From an uncultured Saprospiraceae bacterium (GTDB lineage Bacteria; Bacteroidota; Bacteroidia; Chitinophagales; Saprospiraceae), in assembly GCA_937930625.1 (NCBI GenBank), contig CALHBW010000168.1:1-15008 (forward strand): a DNA stretch of 15,008 nucleotides, written 5' to 3'. The notes beneath the pieces are model-generated. The model was given only the letters and a program-made list of their open reading frames with translations. It was not told where the DNA came from and made no database searches. A program made the position numbers and the translations under genes. Of the stretch, positions 7,096 through 14,147 are shown piece by piece. How positions within the stretch are numbered: position 1 is the stretch's first letter; every line of letters begins with the position of its first letter.

Positions 7096-8259
7096 TCAAA
7101 AACTTTTTGGAAGTTGAATCCTAAATGTTGTTCCTTTATTGAGTGCTGATTCTTTTACAAAAATCCTGCCAGAGTGGTAATTTTCGACAATGCGTTTGGT
7201 GAGTGAAAGTCCTAAGCCCCAGCCGCGTTTTTTGGTGGTATATCCGGGCTGGAAAACGGTTCTCAATTTGCCGGGAGGAATCCCTTTTCCTGTATCAGAA
7301 ATATCAATATAAGTGTATTTTTCATCCTCGAATACTTCCCCGCTAATTTTGCCTGTTCCATCTAGTGCATCTAGTGCATTTTTTAATAAATTCTCTAAAA
7401 CCCAATCAAAAAGTGGCGGGTTGATGTGGGCTTGCAGCGGTGCTTGAGCAGTATCAGGATAATCAAATTCGACATTTTTTGGTGCGCGGCGTTTCATGTA
7501 TTTAAAGGTGCTTTCGAGGGTTTCATAAATATTGACGGGTTCGAGCGTAGGCTTCGAGCCAATCTTTGAAAAACGCTCTGCGATGAGTTCGAGCCTTCCA
7601 ACATCTTTCCGAAATTCTTTAAGGATACTTTGTTGATATTCATTGCCTTCAGCGGCTATTTTGAGGTGTTCGTGCCATGCGACCATTGAGCTGATAGGCG
7701 TGCCGAGTTGGTGTGCAGTTTCCTTTGACATACCTACCCACACTTGGTTTTGCTCTGCGCGTCGTGCGGAGCTAAATGCCCAATATCCGACCAAGAGAAA
7801 CAAGGCAATTAAGGCAAGTTGGATGAAAGGAAAATATTGCAGCAGCGTCAGTAAGCGCGTATTTTTATAATATAAATAATTGACGACACCATAGTTTTCA
7901 ATCCTTATCGGTTCATTGGCTTGCTTCATTATTGCGAGTTCTTTCTGAAGATAAGCATCGGTGCGTTCGCGATTAGCAGGAAGGTTGGTGTCAAATTGGA
8001 TATTGCCAAGTTCATCGGTGAGGATGGCGGGAATAGTCTTATTACCAATGATGATACTAGACACAAAAGTTAAACCTTTGGGTTCGTTGAGTATATTTGA
8101 GGCATTGATGGCATCTGCCCAGAGCTTGACTTTGGCGCGCTCCTCCTCCGCAATTTGTCGTGCAATCTGATTGGTATAAACCAATGAAATCAAGACAATC
8201 GTCAAGCCTGCCAAAGCCAACATTAATTTCCAACGTGATTTTTTTTGATAAATGTCCAT
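7096..8259 (-). CDS. Membrane sensor histidine kinase (orphan)
   Basis: The 387-residue kinase has transmembrane helices at about 11-29 and 141-160 that bracket a periplasmic sensor region of about 110 residues without a recognised domain. The cytoplasmic part has the H-box GMSKETAHQLGTPISSM with phospho-acceptor His183, the N-box ENLLKNALDAL (Asn290/Asn294), the G1 box DTGKGIP (322-328) and the G2 box GWGLGLSLT (346-354). These are the parts needed for autophosphorylation. No response regulator is encoded anywhere in the window, so its partner is elsewhere. The ATG at 8259 overlaps the first unit of an 8-bp repeat array, and no Shine-Dalgarno sequence is seen. The signal sensed is unknown. 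Confidence 0.9.
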   Translation of the reverse strand: MDIYQKKSRWKLMLALAGLTIVLISLVYTNQIARQIAEEERAKVKLWADAINASNILNEPKGLTFVSSIIIGNKTIPAILTDELGNIQFDTNLPANRERTDAYLQKELAIMKQANEPIRIENYGVVNYLYYKNTRLLTLLQYFPFIQLALIALFLLVGYWAFSSARRAEQNQVWVGMSKETAHQLGTPISSMVAWHEHLKIAAEGNEYQQSILKEFRKDVGRLELIAERFSKIGSKPTLEPVNIYETLESTFKYMKRRAPKNVEFDYPDTAQAPLQAHINPPLFDWVLENLLKNALDALDGTGKISGEVFEDEKYTYIDISDTGKGIPPGKLRTVFQPGYTTKKRGWGLGLSLTKRIVENYHSGRIFVKESALNKGTTFRIQLPKSF

Positions 8260-8330
8260 GACGTGTGGACGTGTGTATGTGCTGATGTGCTGATGTATTG
8301 ATGTGCCGATGTGCTGACGTACTGACGTAT
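8259..8330. repeat. Tandem array of nine degenerate 8-bp units, left arm
   Basis: Nine consecutive in-phase 8-bp units follow the consensus TGAYGTGC on the plus strand (for example tgatgtgc at 8283-8290 and 8299-8306, tgacgtac at 8315-8322). The first unit shares its first base with the kinase start codon. The unit is the reverse complement of the one in the array at 8392-8471. Confidence 0.75.
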
Positions 8331-8391
8331 TTTTGCGTTTGTACTACTTGTATTATATTTTTTATAAAAACAATAAAATCTAAATACTGCA

Positions 8392-8471
8392 ACACAATAA
8401 CACAATAACACATCAACACGTTAACACATCAGCACATCAGCACGTCAGCACGTCAGCACATCAGCACGTCA
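8392..8471. repeat. Tandem array of ten 8-bp units, right arm
   Basis: Ten in-phase 8-bp units (acacaata twice, then acacatca, acacgtta, acacatca, gcacatca, gcacgtca twice, gcacatca, gcacgtca) have the consensus GCACRTCA. The last unit contains the stop codon of the AsmA-family gene. With the opposite-facing array at 8259-8330 and 61 AT-rich bases (8331-8391) between them, a long imperfect hairpin or cruciform is possible. There are no unique spacers, so this is not a CRISPR array. Confidence 0.75.
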
Positions 8472-10994
8472 GTTTTCATCCTGCAATTCGGTGGGTTCAT
8501 AGAGGGCTTCTACGGCGAGTTCGCGGCTCACTTCGCGGCGGATTTGCTCGTATTTTTGCCCCAATCCTGAATCCAAGACACGGTTGTAATTTCTTTTTCC
8601 GTATTTAAAATCGTACTCGTCCAATGTACCGAATACGTGTGTGTAAATGTTGATAAAGCCTTTCTTTTTGGCTTTGAGGGGTTTGCGTTCGGGGTTGAAT
8701 CGTTTGAATTTATTCATCAGCGTTTGTCCGCCATTCACTTTGATGAGGTAGTCCATTTTGTGGTCAACGGTGTGCCTGCCAGAGAAGGTCATATTCGTGG
8801 CATTACTTTGAATAAACATCGTGGGGATATAAAACGTATTATTTTTTAGGGCAAATTGATTTTTTGTATTTGAAAATTTTATTCTTCGTAAATCTTGTAA
8901 TTTGATGTATTTAGAAAAATCTTCCAGCATTTTAAAACCCACCAATTCACCATTTGTCAATTCTACATCAGAAAGTACCGTTAATTTATCACTCAAAAAT
9001 TCTCCTGCTTCGTCCCACTTTGCGTCAATTTTAATTTTCGCATCAAGTGTACCGCGTATATTTTTATCTGTCAAATAATCTTGTCCAAAATTTTCTGCTT
9101 GTTTGAAAAATACTCTTGCGTCAATATCTTCACAGTAAATCATGGTCGTGAGGTCGGGGGCTTCGTCAAAAGTAACGTCGCCGCGTAGTGTAAAATTGCC
9201 TTCCATTGCATCCACTTTTACATTACGGATTTTGAGTTGACTATCTGCGAAGATGAGTTGCCCGGTCAGGTTTTCGGCTTCGATTTTCCGGTAATTCACC
9301 TCATCAATATTCGCTTCAAATGTACCATCTAATAGTGCGAAAAAATCCTCATTTTGCTCAACTTCATTCTGCTTTAAAGAATCATAGGCTGCTTCCGGCA
9401 CATCGCCTTCCTCAATATCCAAGGAAGCCATCTCAATCAATTGGTCAATATCCAATGATTTTCCGTTTAATATCGCATTAAATTCGAGTTGCGCTTTTTT
9501 TGTATTTAGTGAATCTTTAAAGAAAACGGGAATGAGATTCTCAAAATCTCCTGTGATTGTGAGCTCAGTACCGGGACCCTTAATGTTCACATCTTTTACG
9601 GAGAGTTTGTTGTTGTGCATACTCAATTCACCCGCTTCAAATGTGACAGACTTTCCGTTCATTTCCAATTCAAAATCGTTGAAATTCATCACAGACTTTG
9701 CATCCACGCGACCTATGGCATAAGGGTCAATCATATCCCGATATTTTCCCGAAACAGCAAACTCTTTCACTTCAAAAAGTCCGCTACCATCTTCGATAAT
9801 CGGTAAATTGAATAAGTCGTGAACAGCATCCATAGAAATATTACCCTTGAAATCAAAATCAATATCCGGGTCGTCGAGATTGATGGCTTTGATATTCATT
9901 TCAATAGGTTCACCGCGTAATTTTGCCGTAAAGTCGGGCATACTGAAAGCACCGTTTTGGGGTTTACTGCCGCCATTATCAAAGACGGCATTGAATGAGG
10001 CATCTTTCAATGCATAATCCAAGCGTGGCGAGGTGATTTTTCCATCGTCCAGACCAAATTCGATATTCGTCCACGGGGTATTGAGCGCGTCGTATCTGCC
10101 TTTGACAAATGATTTAAAAAAGAACCTTCCCGTACTCTCAAAATCACCAAATGGTTTTCCGTACTGCACAGGCAAAATTCCTAAGACCGAACTCAAACTA
10201 CAATCTTCTCCTTTGATAGTCAGGTCATAATCCGTAGCGTTTTCTTTTGATTCAATCGTACCATCTACGATAAATGTATTGGCATTATCCACTTCGAGTA
10301 CCATGTCGCGGAGTTGGTAAATACCATTTTTGAGGTCGGTATCCATCTTGCCTGCATAGTCGAGTTCTTTGCCGGTGAGGTATCTTTCGCCTTCTATTTC
10401 GATGTAGTTCGAGAAGACTTTACTTTTGCAATTTAATACGAATTTATCATTAGAAAATTCACCTGAAATATCCGCATTTTTGATGTCCATGACGACTTCC
10501 TGCTTGGTGATTTCATCAATATAAATCAGTTCGATATTATTGAGTGTGGCGCGTTCCAATGCCAAATCAAATTCGGCATTACTGCTGCCCGTTTCTCCCG
10601 TATCTTTGAATATATCGTAGCTTGCCCTGCCTTGTTTATCAATCAATACATTCATTGAAGCATCATTGACATCAATCGAATTTATCTTATATTTTCCACT
10701 CAATAAACTCATCGAAGCAAAGCGTAACGAAAGGTCATTTGCCTGTAAAAGCGTACCACTATTCGAGTGACCACCTTTCATTTTGACCCCTTCGAGTGTG
10801 ACACCCGCTTCGGGAAAATATTTGATTAATGATAAATCGACATTTTCGATACGAAGGTCATTTTTGAGGCTTTTATTGAGTTCGCGCACGAAGAGTTCGC
10901 CGACTTGGTCTTCAAAGAACGCAGCAATGACGACCATAGCCAATAATATCGTACCAATGAGGATGCCGAAGAAAGATAGAATTTTGCGAAGCAT
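8469..10994 (-). CDS. AsmA-family protein
   Basis: The 841-residue protein has a single N-terminal membrane helix (about 6-26) followed by a long beta-rich region with the AsmA N-terminal pattern (LIKYFPEAGVTLEGVKMKG, about 56-74; SLLSGKYKINSIDVNDASMNV, about 95-115). The C-terminal AsmA-like part (about 600-800) includes EGNFTLRGDVTFDEAPDL and NGELVGFKMLEDFSKY. AsmA-like proteins belong to the bridge-like lipid-transfer superfamily, are anchored in the inner membrane and extend into the periplasm, where they are linked to outer-membrane lipid supply or assembly. The size is normal for Bacteroidota members. The stop codon falls inside the last unit of an 8-bp tandem array, so the extreme C-terminus (ELQDEN) may have been shaped by repeat growth. 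Confidence 0.85.
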   Translation of the reverse strand: MLRKILSFFGILIGTILLAMVVIAAFFEDQVGELFVRELNKSLKNDLRIENVDLSLIKYFPEAGVTLEGVKMKGGHSNSGTLLQANDLSLRFASMSLLSGKYKINSIDVNDASMNVLIDKQGRASYDIFKDTGETGSSNAEFDLALERATLNNIELIYIDEITKQEVVMDIKNADISGEFSNDKFVLNCKSKVFSNYIEIEGERYLTGKELDYAGKMDTDLKNGIYQLRDMVLEVDNANTFIVDGTIESKENATDYDLTIKGEDCSLSSVLGILPVQYGKPFGDFESTGRFFFKSFVKGRYDALNTPWTNIEFGLDDGKITSPRLDYALKDASFNAVFDNGGSKPQNGAFSMPDFTAKLRGEPIEMNIKAINLDDPDIDFDFKGNISMDAVHDLFNLPIIEDGSGLFEVKEFAVSGKYRDMIDPYAIGRVDAKSVMNFNDFELEMNGKSVTFEAGELSMHNNKLSVKDVNIKGPGTELTITGDFENLIPVFFKDSLNTKKAQLEFNAILNGKSLDIDQLIEMASLDIEEGDVPEAAYDSLKQNEVEQNEDFFALLDGTFEANIDEVNYRKIEAENLTGQLIFADSQLKIRNVKVDAMEGNFTLRGDVTFDEAPDLTTMIYCEDIDARVFFKQAENFGQDYLTDKNIRGTLDAKIKIDAKWDEAGEFLSDKLTVLSDVELTNGELVGFKMLEDFSKYIKLQDLRRIKFSNTKNQFALKNNTFYIPTMFIQSNATNMTFSGRHTVDHKMDYLIKVNGGQTLMNKFKRFNPERKPLKAKKKGFINIYTHVFGTLDEYDFKYGKRNYNRVLDSGLGQKYEQIRREVSRELAVEALYEPTELQDEN

Positions 10995-11022
10995 GATTGA
11001 TTTTTATGCGAATTTAATACAA

Positions 11023-11063
11023 AAGTTTAAGTTTAAGATGAAGTTTAAGTTTAATTTAAGATG
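11023..11063. repeat. Direct repeat of AAGTTT units between AsmA and DMT genes
   Basis: aagtttaagtttaagatg (11023-11040) is repeated at 11041-11063 with a 5-nt insertion (tttaa). It occupies half of the 80-bp gap between two same-strand genes. No function is evident; it resembles the other low-complexity intergenic repeats of the window. Confidence 0.55.
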
Positions 11064-11074
11064 ATGGCATGGAG

Positions 11075-11926
11075 CTAATTCTTAGATTTCCTTCCTTTCA
11101 CCACTACATTTCCAATCAAAGCCACTACGATAATCAAAATTCCGAGTAAAGCTACCCACGATTGTTGTTCTCCGAAAATTATCCACGCAAATAATATCGT
11201 AAAAACCACTTCTGCGTATTTGAACGGTACAATCAAATTTGTTTCCGCGGCTTGCATGGCTTTGGTCATCAAGACTTGTGCTATGTAACCAAGTAAACCC
11301 ATACTCAATAACATAATCCACTCTATACCAATAGGTTGTTGCCAATAAAACAAACAAATTATCCCGCTAATAATTGTACAAACCGTTAGGAAATAATTGA
11401 CAACTACGACGGGATGTTCCGAGTTACCGATTTTGCGAATAATTGCATAGACGACTCCACTAAAAAATGCTGAAGTCAAGATAATCACCAAACCAATCAC
11501 CGACAAACGACTATCAAAACCTTTCAACAAAACCACTCCTGTAAAAGCTGCTGCCAAGAATAACCATTGCAGTTTTTTTACCTTTTCACCCAAAAAAATC
11601 ACCGCCAATCCTGCTGCGAAAAAAGGAGATAAATATCGCAAAGCCGCTGCCGTGCCGAGCGGCATTATCCGAATAGCTTGATAGTACAAAACCATTGAAG
11701 TGAGTCCCGTCAATGCTCTTACCATTAGTATTTTGGGATTATTGCCGAGTATCGGGATGCCTTGCCTTGTGAGTACAAACATCGCGCATACCACCGTTCC
11801 GATAGACCGAAAAAATACGATTTCAAAAGGAGGCAAATGATTGACCGAGAGGGTAATCATATTCATCACCGTGAAGCAAAGCGCAGCAATGAGCATAAAA
11901 ATGATAGGCTGTAAATGGTCAGTCAT
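11075..11926 (-). CDS. DMT-superfamily transporter (EamA domains)
   Basis: The 283-residue, very hydrophobic protein has about ten membrane helices arranged as two EamA repeats (about 7-135 and 143-274). Each repeat ends with the family's Pro...GE pattern: PFFAAGLAVIFLGEK (101-115) and PFKYAEVVFTILFAWIIFGE (234-253). Members export or exchange amino acids, nucleotide-related compounds or other metabolites; the substrate cannot be predicted here. The C-terminus is short and basic (KGRKSKN), as expected for a cytoplasmic tail. The gene is divergent from the AriA-like gene, with 109 bp between start codons. A TAnnTTTG box lies only 4 nt upstream of its ATG. Confidence 0.88.
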   Translation of the reverse strand: MTDHLQPIIFMLIAALCFTVMNMITLSVNHLPPFEIVFFRSIGTVVCAMFVLTRQGIPILGNNPKILMVRALTGLTSMVLYYQAIRIMPLGTAAALRYLSPFFAAGLAVIFLGEKVKKLQWLFLAAAFTGVVLLKGFDSRLSVIGLVIILTSAFFSGVVYAIIRKIGNSEHPVVVVNYFLTVCTIISGIICLFYWQQPIGIEWIMLLSMGLLGYIAQVLMTKAMQAAETNLIVPFKYAEVVFTILFAWIIFGEQQSWVALLGILIIVVALIGNVVVKGRKSKN

Positions 11927-11930
11927 GGGG

Positions 11931-11938
11931 CAAAGATA
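11931..11938 (-). promoter_or_regulatory. TAnnTTTG -7 box giving a probably leaderless DMT transcript
   Basis: On the minus strand TATCTTTG, a perfect match to TAnnTTTG, is followed by CCCC and then the ATG at 11926. Transcription starting a few bases after this box would begin at or next to the start codon, implying a leaderless mRNA. No good TTG -33 partner is visible at 19-21 nt. The alternative is translation from Met11. Confidence 0.45.
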
Positions 11939-11973
11939 GGCGAAACTTTGGTGAATTGCTTATTGTTATAGTA

Positions 11974-12004
11974 TTGAATTATCAAGGGAAAAGCCGTACA
12001 TTTG
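11974..12004 (+). promoter_or_regulatory. Bacteroidota-type promoter upstream of the ariA-like gene
   Basis: TTG (11974-11976) is followed after 20 nt by TACATTTG (11997-12004), a perfect TAnnTTTG -7 box at the expected spacing. The predicted start site near 12010 would give a leader of about 25 nt. It could drive the ATPase, the DUF4435 gene and purC, since these follow with almost no gaps. Confidence 0.6.
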
Positions 12005-12035
12005 TGGCATCATTTTACAAGAAAAAACAATTATT

Positions 12036-13286
12036 ATGAGTGCAATTCAGACGATAGCAAAGCAAGAAACCCAAACAGCCGTGCGGGTCAAATCCGTCCG
12101 GATTGAAAAGTTATTTGAGATTTTTGATTATGATATTGAGTATGCACAAGGGGAGAATGTATTGATTATTACCGGACCGAATGGGTTTGGGAAGACGACG
12201 ATTTTGAATGTTTTATATAGTTTGTTTGAATCTGAATGGGAGTATGATTATTATCCTGATTACCCGGGTTATCCACATCCATTCGAAGATTTTTTAAATC
12301 CACCTTTTTATTTTTTAGAAAAACTTATATTCGATAAGATTTCAATCTCGCTAAGCGATAACACTACAATTTCAGTAGAAAAGGTAACGGGAAAACCTTG
12401 TTTGTCATTTGAGTTTTATGACAGTAACGGAAAATTAATTGATGCTACACCTACTATAAAAAACGGGAATTATAACTTCTCAAATAGAGAACGTGACATT
12501 GCAACTTGTATTAATGTTTATCTTGTAAAAGAGCAGCGTTTACAGACAAAAATAATCACTCATAATTTTCAGACTGATAATGATCCTGAATATATAGAGA
12601 AAGTCGAAGAAAGTATTGAGTTCCATTCAGAAAAATTGCGTAAGATTTTGAACGATTTTATAAGCCAATACAACAATGAATCACAAAGTCTTGACAATAG
12701 CTATCCTACTCGCCTAATTTCCGAAAAAAGAAAAATCACAAAAGAAGAGTACAATAAGCGATTTACGAATTTACAAGAAAAACAAAACAAACTTATTAAA
12801 TATGGTTTATATGAAAAACAATCTAGCCTTGAATATAGTGAAGATGATGCCAAAGCCTTATTAGTTTATCTTAATGATTTAGAAAAAAAGCTATCCGTAT
12901 TCGATGAATTATTAGAAAAACTTGACCTGTTTACAGAGATTTTAAATGAACGTCGTTTTACATTTAAATTCATAAAAATAAACAGCGAAAAAGGATTTTA
13001 CTTTGAAACTTCAAAAGGTAAAAACCTAAAAATGAGCGAATTATCATCGGGTGAACGACATCAAGTCATTTTATTATATGAATTAATATTTAACACAACT
13101 CCAAATACATTAGTACTCATTGATGAACCGGAAATTTCTTTGCACATCACTTGGCAAAAGGAATTTGTAAGAGATTTACACAGAATTATAAAAATTCAAA
13201 ATTTCCAAGTCATGATAGCTACTCATGCACCTGCGATAGTGAATGACAGATGGGATTTAGTGTATAGTTTAGCAAAAACCATTTGA
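12036..13286 (+). CDS. PARIS-like AriA: ABC/AAA-type ATPase
   Basis: The 416-residue protein is an SMC/ABC-like ATPase of the AAA_15/AAA_21 group. It shows Walker A GPNGFGKTT (47-55), an ABC signature LSSGERHQ (336-343), Walker B LVLIDEP with Glu364 (359-365) and the switch motif ATHAP (His397). Residues about 185-300 are a charged, helix-rich insert likely to form a coiled coil. A Tyr/Pro-rich stretch (69-92) follows the Walker A helix. The neighbour carries a DUF4435/TOPRIM domain, which matches the PARIS anti-phage system, in which the ATPase (AriA) holds the effector (AriB) until a phage trigger is sensed. The PARIS assignment rests on domain pairing and motifs; the ATPase itself is certain. 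The reading frame is more AT-rich than purC, consistent with horizontal gain. No Shine-Dalgarno sequence is seen. Confidence 0.8.
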   Translation: MSAIQTIAKQETQTAVRVKSVRIEKLFEIFDYDIEYAQGENVLIITGPNGFGKTTILNVLYSLFESEWEYDYYPDYPGYPHPFEDFLNPPFYFLEKLIFDKISISLSDNTTISVEKVTGKPCLSFEFYDSNGKLIDATPTIKNGNYNFSNRERDIATCINVYLVKEQRLQTKIITHNFQTDNDPEYIEKVEESIEFHSEKLRKILNDFISQYNNESQSLDNSYPTRLISEKRKITKEEYNKRFTNLQEKQNKLIKYGLYEKQSSLEYSEDDAKALLVYLNDLEKKLSVFDELLEKLDLFTEILNERRFTFKFIKINSEKGFYFETSKGKNLKMSELSSGERHQVILLYELIFNTTPNTLVLIDEPEISLHITWQKEFVRDLHRIIKIQNFQVMIATHAPAIVNDRWDLVYSLAKTI

Positions 13287-14131
13287 TGATACCTAAAAAT
13301 ATTACTTACCAACAGAAGCTCAATCAATTACGGTTCGATACTGAACACCCTAAAAATCAAGGAATTAACTTTGTATTAGTAGAAGGAGACAGTGACATCC
13401 GCCTATTCAGAAAGTTATTTGATTTGGATAAATGCAAAGTCGAATACATCCCTGGCGGCAAGCCGAAAGTAGAAGAATGTGTCCTAACATTATTGGAAGA
13501 ATACACACAAATTATCGGTGTTTTAGATGCAGATTTTAGTCATTTAGACGAATCAAATGCGAAGAAAGCAAATATTTTCCTGACAGATTTTCACGATATT
13601 GAAATGACGATGTTGGCGCAAGATGAAGTGCTTCACGCTATTTTATTTGAATATACAGACATTCACAAAAACAACCATTATACATTCTGCGATAATATTT
13701 TGGAAACTATTCAGCAAATCAGCTATTTAAAATGGCTCAATGACCGCGAAAATCTCAAATTAATTTTCAAAAAAGTAGGTTTTCAAGACTTGATTTCGAT
13801 TTCCAATTTTCATTTTAATTTCAATGAATACTTATCGCGAGTTTTAGTTAAATCTGATAATGCAGTCATCAAAGATAAAATCCTTATTTTGGAAAAAATT
13901 GATGAATTAACCCAATTAAATCCCGACTTTTTCCAACTCACCAACGGGCATGATGCCATCCAAGTATTCACTAAATATTTCAGAAATAAAGGTCATAAAG
14001 GGCTGAAGGATAGCCACCTTGCAAGTACCTTTAGAATAGTATTTACAAACGCTCATTTTCGAGAAACTAAGCTATACACAGCATTAGAAAAATGGGCAAA
14101 TGAAAACAACACACAACTATTTACAACATAA
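13286..14131 (+). CDS. PARIS-like AriB: DUF4435 TOPRIM-type nuclease candidate
   Basis: The protein has 281 residues if started at ATG 13286, whose A is the last base of the upstream TGA (TGATG), a typical coupled arrangement; a TTG at 13283 would add one residue. The acidic motifs expected of a TOPRIM fold are present (numbering from the ATG): FVLVEGDSD with Glu33, GVLDADFSHLD with Asp81 and Asp83, and TDFHDIEMTML with Asp104/Glu106. Further on, LTNGHDAIQVF (about 218-228) fits DUF4435. In characterised PARIS systems AriB is a TOPRIM nuclease released from AriA, which cuts host tRNA and stops phage growth. Catalytic residues appear intact here, so the unit is probably functional. Another DUF4435 role or an OLD-like two-gene system is the main alternative. 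Confidence 0.78.
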   Translation: MIPKNITYQQKLNQLRFDTEHPKNQGINFVLVEGDSDIRLFRKLFDLDKCKVEYIPGGKPKVEECVLTLLEEYTQIIGVLDADFSHLDESNAKKANIFLTDFHDIEMTMLAQDEVLHAILFEYTDIHKNNHYTFCDNILETIQQISYLKWLNDRENLKLIFKKVGFQDLISISNFHFNFNEYLSRVLVKSDNAVIKDKILILEKIDELTQLNPDFFQLTNGHDAIQVFTKYFRNKGHKGLKDSHLASTFRIVFTNAHFRETKLYTALEKWANENNTQLFTT

Positions 14132-14147
14132 AAATTGAGAACGAAAA

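Noticed and set aside
8057..8419. 120-codon minus-strand frame over the 8-bp arrays
   Set aside because: Its His/Ser/Thr-rich start is simply the translated tandem repeat, and the rest is out of frame with the kinase gene.
8259..8471. CRISPR-like short repeats
   Set aside because: The units are 8 bp, contiguous and without unique spacers; no cas genes are nearby.
12036..14131. OLD or Gabija defence system
   Set aside because: The ATPase and TOPRIM parts are on separate proteins, the second fits DUF4435 better than the OLD TOPRIM fusion, and no UvrD-like helicase (GajB) is present.
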